NCBI GenBank assembly: GCA_021613335.1
Contig: JAJTWR010000236.1
Span: forward strand, 151,501 to 215,500
Source: Whitmania pigra
Lineage: Eukaryota; Annelida; Clitellata; Hirudinida; Haemopidae
DNA: 64,000 nucleotides
Direction: 5' to 3'
The position numbers and the translations under genes are program-made. This document shows positions 42,701 to 55,379 of the stretch, piece after piece. The notes under the pieces were generated by a model. That model was not told the origin of the DNA. It saw only the letters and a program-made list of their open reading frames with translations, and searched no databases. Numbering within the stretch: position 1 is the first letter of the stretch; each line of letters begins with the position of its first letter.

Positions 42701-45700
42701 TTATTATTATTATTATATATATAATAATATTGTAACTTAATCATAGCTTATTATTTATTATTATTATTATATATATAATAATATTGTAAATTAATCATAA
42801 CTTAAGTTCAAGTCTGACCAAAATGACGGACCTAAGCAATAAGCACAATGAGCTTAATGATAATTTATTAATAATTTATTATTTATTAATAATTTATTAT
42901 TTATTAATCTACTTGATTAAAGTATATTGCATCAGTATGGTTACTTGAATGCACTTAATGATTATTTCTTTCAGCTCTTTTCAATTGCCTACCACCAATC
43001 CAGATGGAACTATGTTGATGAAAATGATGTTGCCAGGTGAGATGTTGAGATGCAACATGTGTTTGCAACATTTCTTGACAACCACGATGTTTGATTGTTA
43101 AGGATCAATTAAAATCAGTTGACGAATTTCAATTTTTATGGAAGAAATAAACACTCTGTTAGCAATCACTTTTGACAAATTGAATTAAAACTGGATGAAT
43201 TTGGGTTTTTATTTTAAACTAAATTTAACTTACTGTTTTAATTTAAGTTTATTATTTTTGTAATTTAAACATTTTTCTATAATTGAATCTGATTTCCATT
43301 GTTTAAGTGCATAAGTTGAGATCACTCTCTTGATGTTTTTGTTTCTCTGGTGAAATTAAATTTGATGTTGAATTAAGTGAAATTGAACTTATTTATTTAT
43401 TTTAAATTTGATTCTTTACGTCAGCGTCTTGGAAGGATTTGAAGCGAACGACATTCCATTGGATGTCTTATGGTTGGATATCGAGCACACTTATGACAAG
43501 AGGTCTGTCACATCATCTCCATTTGCGATGACAATTTAATAATTAATCACCTTTAATTAGTTAATTAATTGCCTATATTACAAAGAAGATAAATAAGCTC
43601 TTATTTAGTTGGTTGAGATTATTCTCCTCACCAGTTCTAGTATTGCATCCACCTGTAATATGTTTCGTTCAGGTAAGTTGCGACAAAATACAAACCCTAT
43701 TAATTAGTAATCCTTGCTAATTATCTGTTTACAATGGTTTACAAGTAACACCTTTTGCCGGTCCATTGTCATCGACAGGTACTTCACCTTCGACTCTAAC
43801 AAATTTCCCACTCCAAAGAAGATGCTGAAGAGGGCTGAGCTGACAAAGAGGAGAATGGTAACGGCCGTTGATCCTCACCTGAAGAAGGACTCGTCCCACT
43901 ACAAGATTTACAGCACTGCATCCAGGGACGGTCTGCTGGTAAAAAATAAAGATGGAAAAGAATATGAGGGATGGTGCTGGCCTGGTTTGTTTGCTTTTGT
44001 TTTGGTTAGGTTGTACTTATTATTATTATTATTATAACAATTAGTTATTATTAATAATTGTATTAAAATGATGATGATTATTATTATTATTGTGAATAGG
44101 ATCGTCTGCCTGGCTTGACTTCATAAGTCCAGAAGTCCGAAAATTCTGGGCTGAGAGGTTTCTCTACTCAAACTACGAGGGGTCGACCGATCATCTCTTC
44201 ACCTGGAATGACATGAACGAACCGTCCGTGTTCAATGGACCGGAAATAACAATGCACAAGGATAACATTCACCATGGAGACAGGGAACATAGAGAAGTAC
44301 ACAACGTTTTTGGACTCTATGTGGTGAGTTACGGGATGATATTTTTTAACTATTTAAATAATTAGTTTTTTATTGATTAATTTATTTAAGCTATGCTTTC
44401 ATTGGAAATGATCAATTTTGTGGATGTTAATCTTTGTTATTTGACAATGCTAATTATTAACATTAATGGATTTATTATTATTATTTAATTTATTATTGTT
44501 CTTGTTATTGTTTAATAACGGCAGCATAGATCTTCATTCGAGGGTCAGCTTCTAAGGTCAGAGGGCAAGGCTCGACCCTTTGTGCTTTCAAGGAGTTTCT
44601 ACTCAGGATCGCAAAAATATGGTAATGTTTTTAAGCCCCGTTTTAATTATTTATTATAATAAATTAAGTATTTTTTATTATAATTAAGACTTTGGTGAAA
44701 CTTAAAGTCTGCAAACCAAACGTTTTATAAATGGCTCATTCTACATTTAATCAATGCAACATTTGACATTAACTTTTTGGTTTTGGCTGAAGTTTGGCAC
44801 ATTTGCTAACCTATATGAGTAAATTAAAAAACTACAATTTTACATTTTTAATCGGTCGCAGACCGACAAAAAAACATGAAATTTTACTTTTTTAATTTAT
44901 TCATGTGGTTAATTATTGTTCAAAATTTTATCAACATTCAAGATGGTACTGTCAGATGTTGCATTGATTTGAGATGAATGACCCTAATGATAAAATAACC
45001 GACAAGAAATTAATATTTCGATAAATTTATTTCCTTTTATCATATTATTATAATGTTTGTACCTCTGCACATGTGCCATGATTAGTTTGGTTCTTACATG
45101 TATAAGTGTCTAAGTAACTTACATGTGTCTGTCGACTGCGCCACTGTTGTATTTGTGTATTGAATGTTGAAGAGATAACTCGTAATTGTAATAAGACAAA
45201 ACCTCTTTATTAGAACTGAAACTCGCTTGAAAACTCGCGGCAACCTCGACTCGAAACATAAACAACTCCTAGGTCAAGTGCAACTAAAAGTAGTCCACAA
45301 TATTCGTGCGGACACAACATGTCTTACACGTTTATCTCTTATATCTTTTATGTGCAGGGGCTGTTTGGACGGGAGACAATTCTGCTGATTGGGGTCACTT
45401 GGAGGTCAGCCTTTCGATGTTGATGACCTTGAACTTGGTTGGCATGACCTTCAGTGGAGCTGATGTCGGAGGATTTTTCAAGAACCCTTCACCTGAGCTG
45501 CTCATCAGATGGTACCAGGTAAGATGTTGTTTATAAACATCCTCATCCTTTCTTTAACATTTAATGCAATATTTGAATGCATATATCACATTTAATAACA
45601 CACGATATTTTATCATAACACTTAATGCTAAGGAAAAACCTTTATTATTATTATTATTATTATTATCATTATTATTATTATTAGTAGTAGTAGTAGTATT

Positions 45701-48700
45701 ATTATGATTGCAGGCAGCTGCCTTCCAGCCATTCTTCAGAGCTCATGCGCACGTCGATACAAAGAGAAGAGAGCCTTGGCTGTACGAACAACACGAGATG
45801 GAACTGATCAGAGAGGCTATCAGGCTGAGGTACAAACTCCTACCTTACTGGTATCTTCTCTTTTTCCAGTCTGAAACGTCTGGCGAACCAATCATGAAGC
45901 CTCTCTGGACAGAATTTCCTCAGGTTGGTCCCTTTCCTCCATTTTCTACCATTCAGTCATTCGGTAAAATTATAATCATAAATCTTTATTAAGATCATTT
46001 TTAATCTTTTCATTAAAAGTTGTGAAGTTTCTTTTCTTAATTCACAATTTATGAGTTACACTTGTAACTAAGACTTTTGGAAGTTTGGAATCATTATTTC
46101 ATTTCATTTTATTCATTGATTGCAATTCACTCCCATCATTCAAATCCATCACAAGAATCTATGTCATGAACACAAACCATGTTTTTTTTGACATAAAACA
46201 ATAATTAATAATAATGTAATAACATATTTTTCTGTTTAACATCTGCATCACGGTTCTGGTGTCCTTTGAAACTTTGTAGGAAGTTGAAACTTTTGAAATC
46301 AGCAATGAACATCTCCTAGGGGATTCAATTCTTGTGCACCCGGTGACCTCGATGGGGGCGAAGGAAGTCCAGGTGCATCTGCCCGGATGTGGTGAGGTGC
46401 TAATAAATTTTCTCTCCTTAATTACTTGGCATTCATTTGTTCATTTAATTTCACTCGATGTAGTCAATAATTAATTAATACATTATAAAAAATAATTACT
46501 TAATAGCTCAACATTAAGTTGAGAAATAATTGCATTGAAGTTCTGGTGGAAGCAATGTTATAGATTATTACAAAACTTTAAACATAACTAGGATATTTGT
46601 AGTTTTTGTTTTTAATTTTTCTTGGATCATAATTTTCAGCTTGCAAATCTTGTGATTATTATTTTAAAAGGTTTGGTATGACACAAATTACAAAGCTTAC
46701 AATGGCTGCAGCATTCTAAAGTATCCTGTATCCTTGGAAACAGTTGGTATAAATTAGCTCCTAAATTATCCTTTTAACTTGAATTTGATTTATAGTATCA
46801 AATTCCATTTTTTTTTTTTTTATTTATCCAATTTTTTGAGTGCCTTACGTATCCCAACAGGATGTGAAGGCACTTAATCGACCTACCATTTATATACTAT
46901 ATATATTTATATACATTTATATACCTACTCCAGGGCACTCCCTGGAGGTGGGAGCTGGGTTGCGAACACGACACGTAACGACTGTTGCTTTCACCGTCGT
47001 TCGCAGGCACACAACCCTCTACGCTAACTCGCACGCCAATTTAATTGCCAACGAATGTTATGCCTAATAGTTATACTTCACTTTACATTATCTGCGCTGT
47101 TTGTTTTACAATGGTACCTGTGTAGTTTCTTTTTAATCATGTTTTTTCTGTTACACAATTTAATACATAGCTTAATTTGTTCCATAGTTTAATAGTAAAT
47201 CTTATTGGTCAGATACCAACATTCTACATAGCTTAATTTGTTCTATAATTTAATAGTAAATCTTATTGGACAGATACCAACATTCCACATAGCTTAATTT
47301 GTTCCATAGTTTAATAGAAAATCTTATTGGACAGATACCAACATTCCACATAGCTTAATTTGTTCCATAATTTAATAGTAAATCTTATTGGACAGATACC
47401 AACATTCCACATAGCTTAATTTGTTCCATAATTTAATAGTAAATCTTATTGGACAGATACCAACATTCCACATAGCTTAATTTGTTCCATAATTTAATAG
47501 TAAATCTTATTGGACAGATACCAACATTCCACATAGCTTAATTTGTTCCATAATTTAATAGTAAATCTTATTGGACAGATACCAACATTCCACATAGCTT
47601 AATTTGTTCCATAATTTAATAGTAAATCTTATTGGACAGATACCAACATTCCACATAGCTTAATTTGTTCCATAATAGTAAATCTTATTGGACAGATACC
47701 AACATTCCACATAGCTTAATTTGTTCCATAATTTAATAGTAAATCTTATTGGACAGATACCAACATTCCACATAGCTTAATTTGTTCCATAATTTAATAG
47801 TAAATCTTATTGGACAGATACCAACATTCCACATAGCTTAATTTGTTCCATAATAGTAAATCTTATTGGACAGATACCAACATTCTACAGAGGTGGCAGA
47901 GTGGTGCCCATCAGGGAGAGAATCAGAAGGTCCTCCATGGCTTCCCCAGATGATCCTTATTCTCTTGTTGTCCACCTGGATCTACAGGTAGGAAGTTCAA
48001 TTGGGTATGAGGTACCAATTTATTCTTAAGCTGAATATGTTCTTAATTTAATTACTTCATATTTATTTTGTTATCCATTTGACCAATTTATTCTTAAGAT
48101 GAATATGTGTTTAGTTTAATTACCTCATATTCATTTTGTTATCCATTTGTCATGGTCAAATCTATTCACTCAACTGGATATGATTGATTATTACGTTTTC
48201 CAGTATTTTATGCCTATGTTGTTTTTGCATTCCAAGGCTGAATCTCATGGGTGTCTGTATCACGATGACTTTCTTTCGTACGACTACAGAAAGGGTCTCC
48301 ATGTTTACAGGAACTTTACCTTTACGAGGGGGAAGCTGATTAGCAGGTAAATTGTTGTAATGGTTGGCTGTTGTAATTACTGCTCAGATTCTCTGTGTAG
48401 AGTTTAATCTGGGTTAATTTCAGTTTTTAAATAAATCCAAATGAAAGTTAATCTTATTAATGAATGTATCGAGTGCATTTTGAAATTATTATTTAATTTA
48501 TTTACCTTTGAAGTAATTCAATGAAGTGTCGAATGAATGAATGAATGTATCTCTGCATTATAAAGTATTTATTTAGTTAATTTATATTTTAAATAATTCA
48601 ATGAAATGTCTATAGATCACTGAGAACAACAGACTCAAAATCTTTTGAGACATCATCATGGATTGAAAGAATCTACATTGTTGGCCTCAAGTCTTCTGCT

Positions 48701-49148
48701 GTTGATATAAACATAACTAGTGCAGGTAGATTTGCTTATGAGCATACCCATTTAATATGTTAATTTTTTTTATTAGCTTTATACTTCCTAATAATAACTT
48801 ATTATTAGCTATAATTTGTTATTGTAAATGGTTGAGGTGATTTACAAATAGATTTCCAGTAAATAAAGCTTTTTTGTACTTGCCTTTTGGCTCTCTTATA
48901 TTTTAAAGTGGTGTGAATTGTTTTGAGGCACTTGGAACATTATGTTAAGATCACATTTTTTTCTTTTGTTTTTTGTATGTTTCTTTAACTTATTAGAATT
49001 AATTAAATAATTAATTATTAATCCATCGTTATTTGCAGAAGGCACCAAAATTTTAGAAGGAACATATGATGATGAGAGGAAGTTTTTGATCATCAGAAAG
49101 CCTGGAGTTAATATTGATACAGATTTCACAATCACTTTGACATTTTGA
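39723..49148 (+). CDS. GANAB: Glucosidase II alpha subunit (neutral alpha-glucosidase AB/C), GH31
   Basis: 21 exons closing in frame to about 876 residues: 39723-39835, 39930-40163, 40470-40617, 41271-41334, 41479-41578, 41668-41769, 41882-41960, 42397-42516, 42975-43036, 43425-43502, 43779-43984, 44100-44323, 44525-44621, 45358-45518, 45714-45923, 46280-46396, 46671-46742, 47874-47987, 48237-48346, 48616-48725, 49039-49148. The signal peptide is [22 protein letters not shown]31 landmarks are [43 protein letters not shown], the nucleophile Asp in [21 protein letters not shown], and [20 protein letters not shown]. The enzyme trims the two inner glucoses of N-glycans in the ER with a PRKCSH beta subunit. 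The end of exon 3 is the least certain; a donor 28 bases later would break the frame. The last-but-three exon follows a minisatellite that copies its own acceptor. Confidence 0.95.
42524..42790. repeat. Tandem duplications in GANAB intron 8
   Basis: A unit of 93 bases starting gactttagtataatgttgta at 42524 recurs at 42617. A shorter unit (aatattgtaacttaatcat with att repeats) then recurs. The first unit starts eight bases inside the donor site, so the intron's 5' edge was duplicated but not the donor GT itself. Confidence 0.85.
46948..47036 (+). repeat. SINE-like repeat copy in GANAB intron
   Basis: Reads gagctgggttgcgaacacga, cacgtaacgactgttgcttt and caccgtcgttcgcag. The stretch gggttgcgaac resembles a reverse-strand tRNA B box, suggesting a tRNA-derived head. 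Other copies are at 30893-30955 and, inverted, 54886-54945. Confidence 0.6.
47152..47883. repeat. 61-base minisatellite carrying copies of a GANAB splice acceptor
   Basis: About twelve units of 61 bases (two are 56, lacking tttaa). Each contains tcttattggacagataccaa and ends in cattccacatagcttaattt. The last unit runs into the true acceptor and the first bases of the exon at 47874 (ATACCAACATTC). The eleven upstream units therefore each carry an AG followed by the exon's first 12 bases. The array fills most of the intron 46743-47873. Confidence 0.96.
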
Positions 49149-49470
49149 TGGATTACTGACAGCATAATGATAATGATTTGTTGGCTGAGTGGATTTGTTT
49201 CACCTGGATGTAGAGGAAAACCATTGTTTCAATCTTTCAAATGAAGTTCTTTTTGATGCCAATTTGTGAAGAATATGTTTTAGTCTGTTTATTTAATAAT
49301 GGTGTGGAAATATCAAGAATTCCTTTACAAAGTAACTTCTGTCAGTTATTCTTAAGCATAATGGTGAAATCATTCTGGGTTAATTAGATGCATGATAAGC
49401 TTAACAAGTGCACTAGGTAAAACAGTTCTTAGTAAAAGCAAAAAATTATCATTCATTTTATTAGATGTTG

Positions 49471-52400
49471 TCAGACGTTTGCTTCCATTCTGACTGAACA
49501 GATACAGAATCTAGCAAGACTAGGAACAGTTCTTGCTATGCATTTGGCATGTTCCTTAAATTCATTTATCCTGCTTATTCCCTCTAAATTGATTGGGCGA
49601 TCTGATGTCCCTATCAATTCTGGCTTTCTAAAGCTCACTGTTCCTTCAAACAAAGCATTTCCAGGTGTTGCCTGGAAAATTACTTGAAGGAACATCTTTC
49701 CAGAAGGAAGATTTTTTGTGAAATTGGTCACAAGCCACCCTCTTTCGAGGCTTGGATTGGTCAGGTAAACCTGCAGTTATTAACAAATTAAATAAATATG
49801 TGTTACCTTTAAAAGATAAAATGTAGTTAATCATTAACCAATGTAATTTTAGGATTTAAATATTGCATTCTAATCAATTTCTTACACGACTTGGTTATCA
49901 AGTTCCGAGCGTCATTCGCGCGTCGTGCTCAATAAAAATAACGGAGAAATAATCACCATTTGTCTTATAACACAACGTAACATAATTATTTATGATGGTT
50001 AAGAAGACTTGGATCTGTGTAATAACCATTCAATTATTCCTACTGGAACGATTAAGGCAAAAGTAATCAAATCATTTCATGTTACCTTCGACAAACTTGC
50101 TATCACTTGCAACTAAACTGTCTAACCACGTCATTGGGCATGACAAATCGAGCCGAAATGATATTCTTTAGGAACATTTTCTGACATCTCTTGAATCCGT
50201 CACCGTCTTGGAGAAGTTTGTTTATTTCTTTGATGATGTCGCTGGCAGCCTCACCAACTCTTGGATCTTGGCGGTTTGCGATTATTTCGTATTTCGTGCA
50301 GGTGCAATAATGCATCGACAAATCAGCATTTTGGCATGTCCTTTCCAGCGGAATCTCCTGAAACAGGCTCAGTCCGCGGGCCCCACCCTAAAAAATGACA
50401 GATTTGATTATATTTATTTTTTTACTTGAAAAAGTAAATGAATATGGTCGAGCTTCTTAAGTTTTGGCATTCTTAATGGTAACATTCAAAAACAATGTTG
50501 GAAAATCTAGAATAAAAGTACCTTCTGATAAATTATAATATATAAATTAAAATAATAACAAATATAATTCATTATTGTTCTCAAGTTCGTACTTTTATGT
50601 GTGAACTAGGAGTGATCTAATTAGATGATCTAATTAATTAGCCAATTAGTGTCATAAATAAACAAAAATATACGTGTTTCTTAATTAAATTTTGATGAAT
50701 TCAAGAGTCTGATTCCAGCATAACTCACAATTTGTGGCGAGGAATCGACAAGACTTGAAAGCGTAGCATGTAAATCAAATGCGGTTGTGAGCTTGTTTCG
50801 ATTCTTTTTCAACTTTTTCACAATATCTGGTCTAATAGATTTCAAGAAATCGGGCATCGAAATGAGAGCCAAAGGCAACCTTTCGTTCAACATTCCACCA
50901 AACGATTCTCGCGTTTTACCGTGATTAGTACCGTGATCACCTAGCAGAAGTATGAAGGTGTTGTTCGAAGCACCAATCGTTTTCAACGATTCGAAAAAAT
51001 CGCGCAAATCGATATCCAGTCTTCGTGTTCTCTCGTATTCGCTAATGAATCCGAGAGCAAACTTCGGGATGTCCTTGTATCGATCGAAGAAGCTTCTCAT
51101 GTATTCAAGGATGTACTCATGTTTCGGCTTGGATCCTACACAATACTTGCTTCTAAGTCCAAATTCCTCCATCTCTGTGGCTAACCAGAAAGGTCGCATG
51201 TAGTGATCCACTGGTGGTTCTTCAAAACCCTGCACAAAGGTTTTATGCAGGTTTGTAATGAGGAGACATTATCTTTTGAATGTTGCTTATTTCCAAAGCT
51301 CCACAATTGACCATTTCTTAAATATTCACTATTTAATTACATTATTTATCACAATCAAACAATCAAAATGTTGACATCACGTGAAGCACCATGAAATGAT
51401 TTTGAAAAGTCCCGAGGCGTGGTTGATCTTCGGCAAACAGGGTGGCATACCCCCGGCCCTCAAATTGGTTCCAAATAAACGGAAGAGCGCTGACAAATTG
51501 TCCTCCATTGCCTCTTCTCTTTAAATCCTCAACATCCTCATCTTTCATACCTAAAAGAAACCTTTTATAAATTATCAATTTTTTTCTTAGGGCTGGAACC
51601 GAATTATACCACTCAAAGTGTCTTACAAACCTGTAAGAAGAGGCAGAAGAGTGGCTATTCCCGAATCACCTAACACGTTAAAACCATGAAGAATGATCGG
51701 ATCTTTGAAAGTTTTTTTAGTTTCTTTGAAATTCTTGTCAAAAGACAATTGCGAAACGGAATCGAGCACGAGAATCAAAACGTCGACTGCATGAGCGGGT
51801 TTATTTTTTAATAGAGGCGCCAGTTTTTCTCTTGTCTGCTTCTGTTCGGCAACATGTACGAGTAATTGACTGTAGGTTTGTTTGGCGATTTTTGTCTCCT
51901 GACGCCTTTTGACCATCCGACCAATTCCTGAAGAAGGTTCAGTCAATCGAGTTAATCGCCTTAATGGCTCGCGAGTCTTTCGCTCTGATTGAACTCCTTG
52001 TACGAAATCTGGAAGACCAAGACTTCCTATTAAACTTGGTGCATATTTTTGGAAACTATCTTTTTGGGGTGATGCTTTATTATTTGAATTGCTTTCAGAC
52101 CAAGGTGTGTTATCTTCCGTTTCAGGAACCTCGGGTATATTAAAGTTTCTCGACAATTGATCTCTGTCTACAAAAAACAGAGGATGCGAGAAATTTCATA
52201 ATTTTTACTCCGAATAATTTAACATCATTGCAATCATGCGAAGATCTAAAATTAACTAACCTTGAGACGGGTTGGATTTGACCCATACATCGCAGTTAAT
52301 GTAAATGAAGTCGCTTTCGATTTTCGTGATCAAACTTGACTGATTTTCTTCAGGGTTACCCAAGGTGATCTCATCTCTAACAACATACGAATCATCCGAA

Positions 52401-52825
52401 CGCCATTCCACATTCCTGACTACGCACCTTTGCAAAGATAACTTCTCTTCCGTTAAGGCGGTTCGATTGATGTGCAACGCTCCTTTAATCAAGTAAAAAA
52501 GTTCTTTCCGTTGTTCCAAGCATTTCGAGAACATCGGATACCACTCGCCATCCAAGGTGTTGTTTATCACAAGATTTGAATCGTAGTAACAAAATTGAAC
52601 ATCTTGAGTTGAAAAAGATTTACGTCTCATTTTATTCGAAGCTCGATTAGAAACTCGGTTGCTTTTGTAGAGAGGCTGTCGAAATGAAAAACTTTTATTT
52701 CCAGCCTCTAGAACGAAGTAGGCAACTATGAACAAAATACCAATTAAAAACAGGGTAAAGAGACGGCGTCTGCTAAACCTCGAGAATGACATTTTCAACA
52801 ACTCCATTTCAACGCCGATGTACAA
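49471..52825 (-). CDS. DUF229-type single-pass membrane protein (alkaline-phosphatase-like fold)
   Basis: Six exons read leftwards: 52261-52825, 51631-52167, 51390-51550, 50729-51229, 50127-50387, 49471-49770; they close in frame to about 774 residues. The start is MYIGVEMELLKM; ATGs at 52807 and 52792 would also leave the N-terminal anchor. A short cytosolic tail with RFSRRR precedes one membrane span (LFTLFLIGILFIVAYFVLEA), giving type II topology. The lumenal domain shows DUF229 features: DVLILVLDSVSQLSFDKN, the metal-binding-like LLGDHGTNHGKTRE, and PVDHYMRPFW. Function in this family is poorly known; its fold is shared with sulfatases. The gene is head-to-head with RPA3. Confidence 0.88.
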
Positions 52826-53250
52826 TCAATATTAAACTGTATTTCTTCAAATAACAAACTCGGTATGACAAAAGAAATGTCGCTGCTATTCCAAGATGCT
52901 TATGTTCCTCTCACATTTTATGTGTTTGTTCCTGTTTATCGTTGACTTTTATAATTCAATGCAATTTATATCAGTTAACTTTGGACCCTGAAACCATTCT
53001 AGGTTTGCACTCAACAGCCAGGGCTTACTTAATTGGCTTTTGGTGTTCGTTTATATTGTCATGTGGCCTAGCATTTAATATTATTAATATGTTATTAAAA
53101 TATTAACACTAATATTTACAAATAATTAGATTTTTGTAAACTGCGAACAATCGTTACAAAATATATTCCTTCATAGATTAATATGAAGCGTTGCATGAAT
53201 GGTTGTTGTTTATTTTAGCGGGTTTGTGCGAACCGAGAATTGTTGGAGAA
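52826..53250. promoter_or_regulatory. 425-base divergent promoter region between the DUF229 gene and RPA3
   Basis: The two start codons face away from each other with only about 425 bases between, so a shared bidirectional promoter is likely. No TATA box or other defined element stands out. Inferred from position. Confidence 0.45.
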
Positions 53251-54390
53251 ATGGACAAAACTCAGAAGAAGCCGCGTATAAATGGAGCCATGATGCCCCA
53301 TTTTAACAATAATTTGGTGTGTTTGCTCGGGAAAGTTGGAAATGTGAGTGTCTTCTCTTACTAGCATCCATGTCAAGAAGCATAAGCGATACCACTTTTT
53401 TCGTTTTAGGTTGATTCTAATGGCATGGCGTTTCATTTGATCACCAGTGATAACCAAAGAATTACAGTCCGTCTCAATGAACCTGTAAGTAATCGTGCTT
53501 AATATCACCTTAATTGTCTTCATCATTACATGCAACTTCTACTATTTGTTTTAGTGAATTAGATATTTAAGGAAGATTAGGAACTCTTGGGATTTACTAA
53601 CGTTCATTGGATTAGGCAGAAACTGCTTTAGACATGTTATTAATTTCATTAAGTAACATTTCATTATATATGACCTGGCCTATTACTGCATAACAAATGC
53701 ATGTTGATATTTGTATATTTGAATAGGTAGAATGTTTCTGTTAAAACTGTACATAATCTTTAGCATGCATTCCCTTGTTAATTATGTTGTTTTGGTTGTC
53801 AGCTCAGAGAGCATTTGGGGGATCTGGTGGAAGTTTATGGAGTTGTGAGGCAAGGTGAAATCGTCTGCTCGAGCTTCACTGTTTTACATCACCAGGGTTC
53901 CCAGCCATTTGGTTTGTTTTTTTTTTTTGATTTTTAGAATGTAGTAATTGTTTTTAAGTGCATTACATGAAAAGACACAATGTCTCTAATAAATAACTAT
54001 TTATTCTAAATCGGTCACGTGAAGAACTGAATTAGCTCATTTTTAGTGCATTGTGCTCAGTGAATTATGAGCTAAGTTGTTTGAGGCTTTGGAAATGACA
54101 ATCATTCAGATTCAAGAATGCATTATTAATGTTTGCTTAATAAATACTTTACATGACTAGTCTAATAAATCTTGGTATTTGTAATTTTACTTACTGTTAA
54201 ACATTGTGTCAGTGTAGAAAATGGTGATTAAGGTTTTGTTATTGCATTTTCATATTAGATTTGATTTAAAATCAGTGTGTTTAAATTGATTGATTAGTGA
54301 TTAATTGTCGTTTCTTCAGACATGGCTCTTTACGACAAGACGGTTCGGATGACGCAGAAGTACAAAGAACATTATGCCACTACCCACTAA
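53251..54390 (+). CDS. RPA3: Replication protein A 14 kDa subunit
   Basis: Four exons (53251-53343, 53410-53484, 53803-53911, 54320-54390), 115 residues (human 121). It starts MDKTQKKPRINGAMMPHFNN and carries a single OB fold: LVCLLGKVGNVDSNGMAFHL, RITVRLNEPLREHLGDLVEV and YGVVRQGEIVCSSFTVLH. The family is the small subunit of the RPA heterotrimer and lies in its trimerisation core. All junctions close in frame. Confidence 0.95.
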
Positions 54391-54628
54391 CATGTCAATC
54401 CTGTGCATTCCATCATTTCTTATTGACTCGTTGGATTGATGATTTTGTCTAGGGTTTTAAAATAAAAAGAAAATTACTCAAAGTAGTTAATGGGACTAGC
54501 CATTGTCAAACTTCGTTTTGGTCTCACAGTGACCTGGGTAGTTGTGTGGCTTCTAGCATATAGAATTCTGGAACATTATCTTAGGCAATTGATTTAATTA
54601 CGTTTTAGGGTTTTTAGTCAATAATCAG

Positions 54629-54832
54629 ACATTTAAATGCCTTGCGATGAGATACGGTGACAAAAATGGGCTTTTGTATTTTGATGATTTTGTTCACTGC
54701 GCTGTCAGACTGAAGACAATGTTTGGTGAGAAAATATTTACTAATATGAACTTTGAAAATAGATACATTTACATCAGCAGGGACGTTATTTCAGCATTTT
54801 CCAAGGATGGGCAAACCCTTGCACAGCTTTAG
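54629..54832 (+). pseudogene. Orphan last two exons of a calpain/penta-EF-hand protein
   Basis: Exon 54629-54725 reads TFKCLAMRYGDKNGLLYFDD then FVHCAVRLKTMF, the EF4 segment typical of calpain C-termini. It is preceded by aataatcag and followed by the donor G|GTGAG. Spliced to 54795-54832 (after tttcag) it gives MFAFSKDGQTLAQL and a stop, an abnormal calpain-like end. No earlier EF-hand or protease exons exist in the 240 bases after RPA3. It is therefore a displaced fragment, unless it serves as an exon of an unannotated transcript. Confidence 0.65.
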
Positions 54833-54885
54833 GAGATGACCTTTTTTTGCTTCCAACCAAAATTCATGGAATTCGTTTAACCCCT

Positions 54886-55003
54886 TGGCGGCGGTAAAAG
54901 CGACAGTCGTTATGTGTCGTACACGCGACTCAGCTTGCACCGCCACAAAGCACCCATTTATTTATTTGATTATAGTCTGTGGCATAACCAAGATGATTTG
55001 GAC
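54886..55003. repeat. Two adjacent repeat fragments: inverted SINE-like copy and LINE-tail copy
   Basis: 54886-54945 is the reverse complement of the repeat at 46948-47036 (gacacataacgactgtcgct in reverse). 54956-55003 matches the LINE tail at 8395 with several changes (ttgattatagtctgtggcat). Adjacency may mean that one composite element carries both parts. Confidence 0.6.
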
Positions 55004-55379
55004 AAAGAACCCCTTGAATGCGCGCAATATCAACGGTTGAGCGCTCCTGGCGCTTATTCTTAGAGCGCTACACAAATAAACATAAAACTATGGTTGATAA
55101 ATTAATAAGGAGCTTGATAAAAATAATATGAAGCGGTGTTACCCATAACTAGAATAGTTTATTTTGGTGACTATGAGTTACTTGTCTAACTCACTCATAT
55201 GTTACTCTAAAAATAAACATACAATATTAGTAAAATTTAGCTATAAAAATCAATATAATTTAACTTTTAAAAAGTTTTATGAACGCTCAGGCACTAGAGC
55301 TGTTTGATCTATGTTTTTGTTTTCTATTTTCGTTTTGGTCTAAGTGAAGCAATAAGTTGTGAATGGTTTGGACGAGAAC

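Noticed and set aside
45170..45300. GC-richer patch in a GANAB intron, suspected transposon remnant
   Set aside because: No terminal repeats, coding motif or second copy found in the window.
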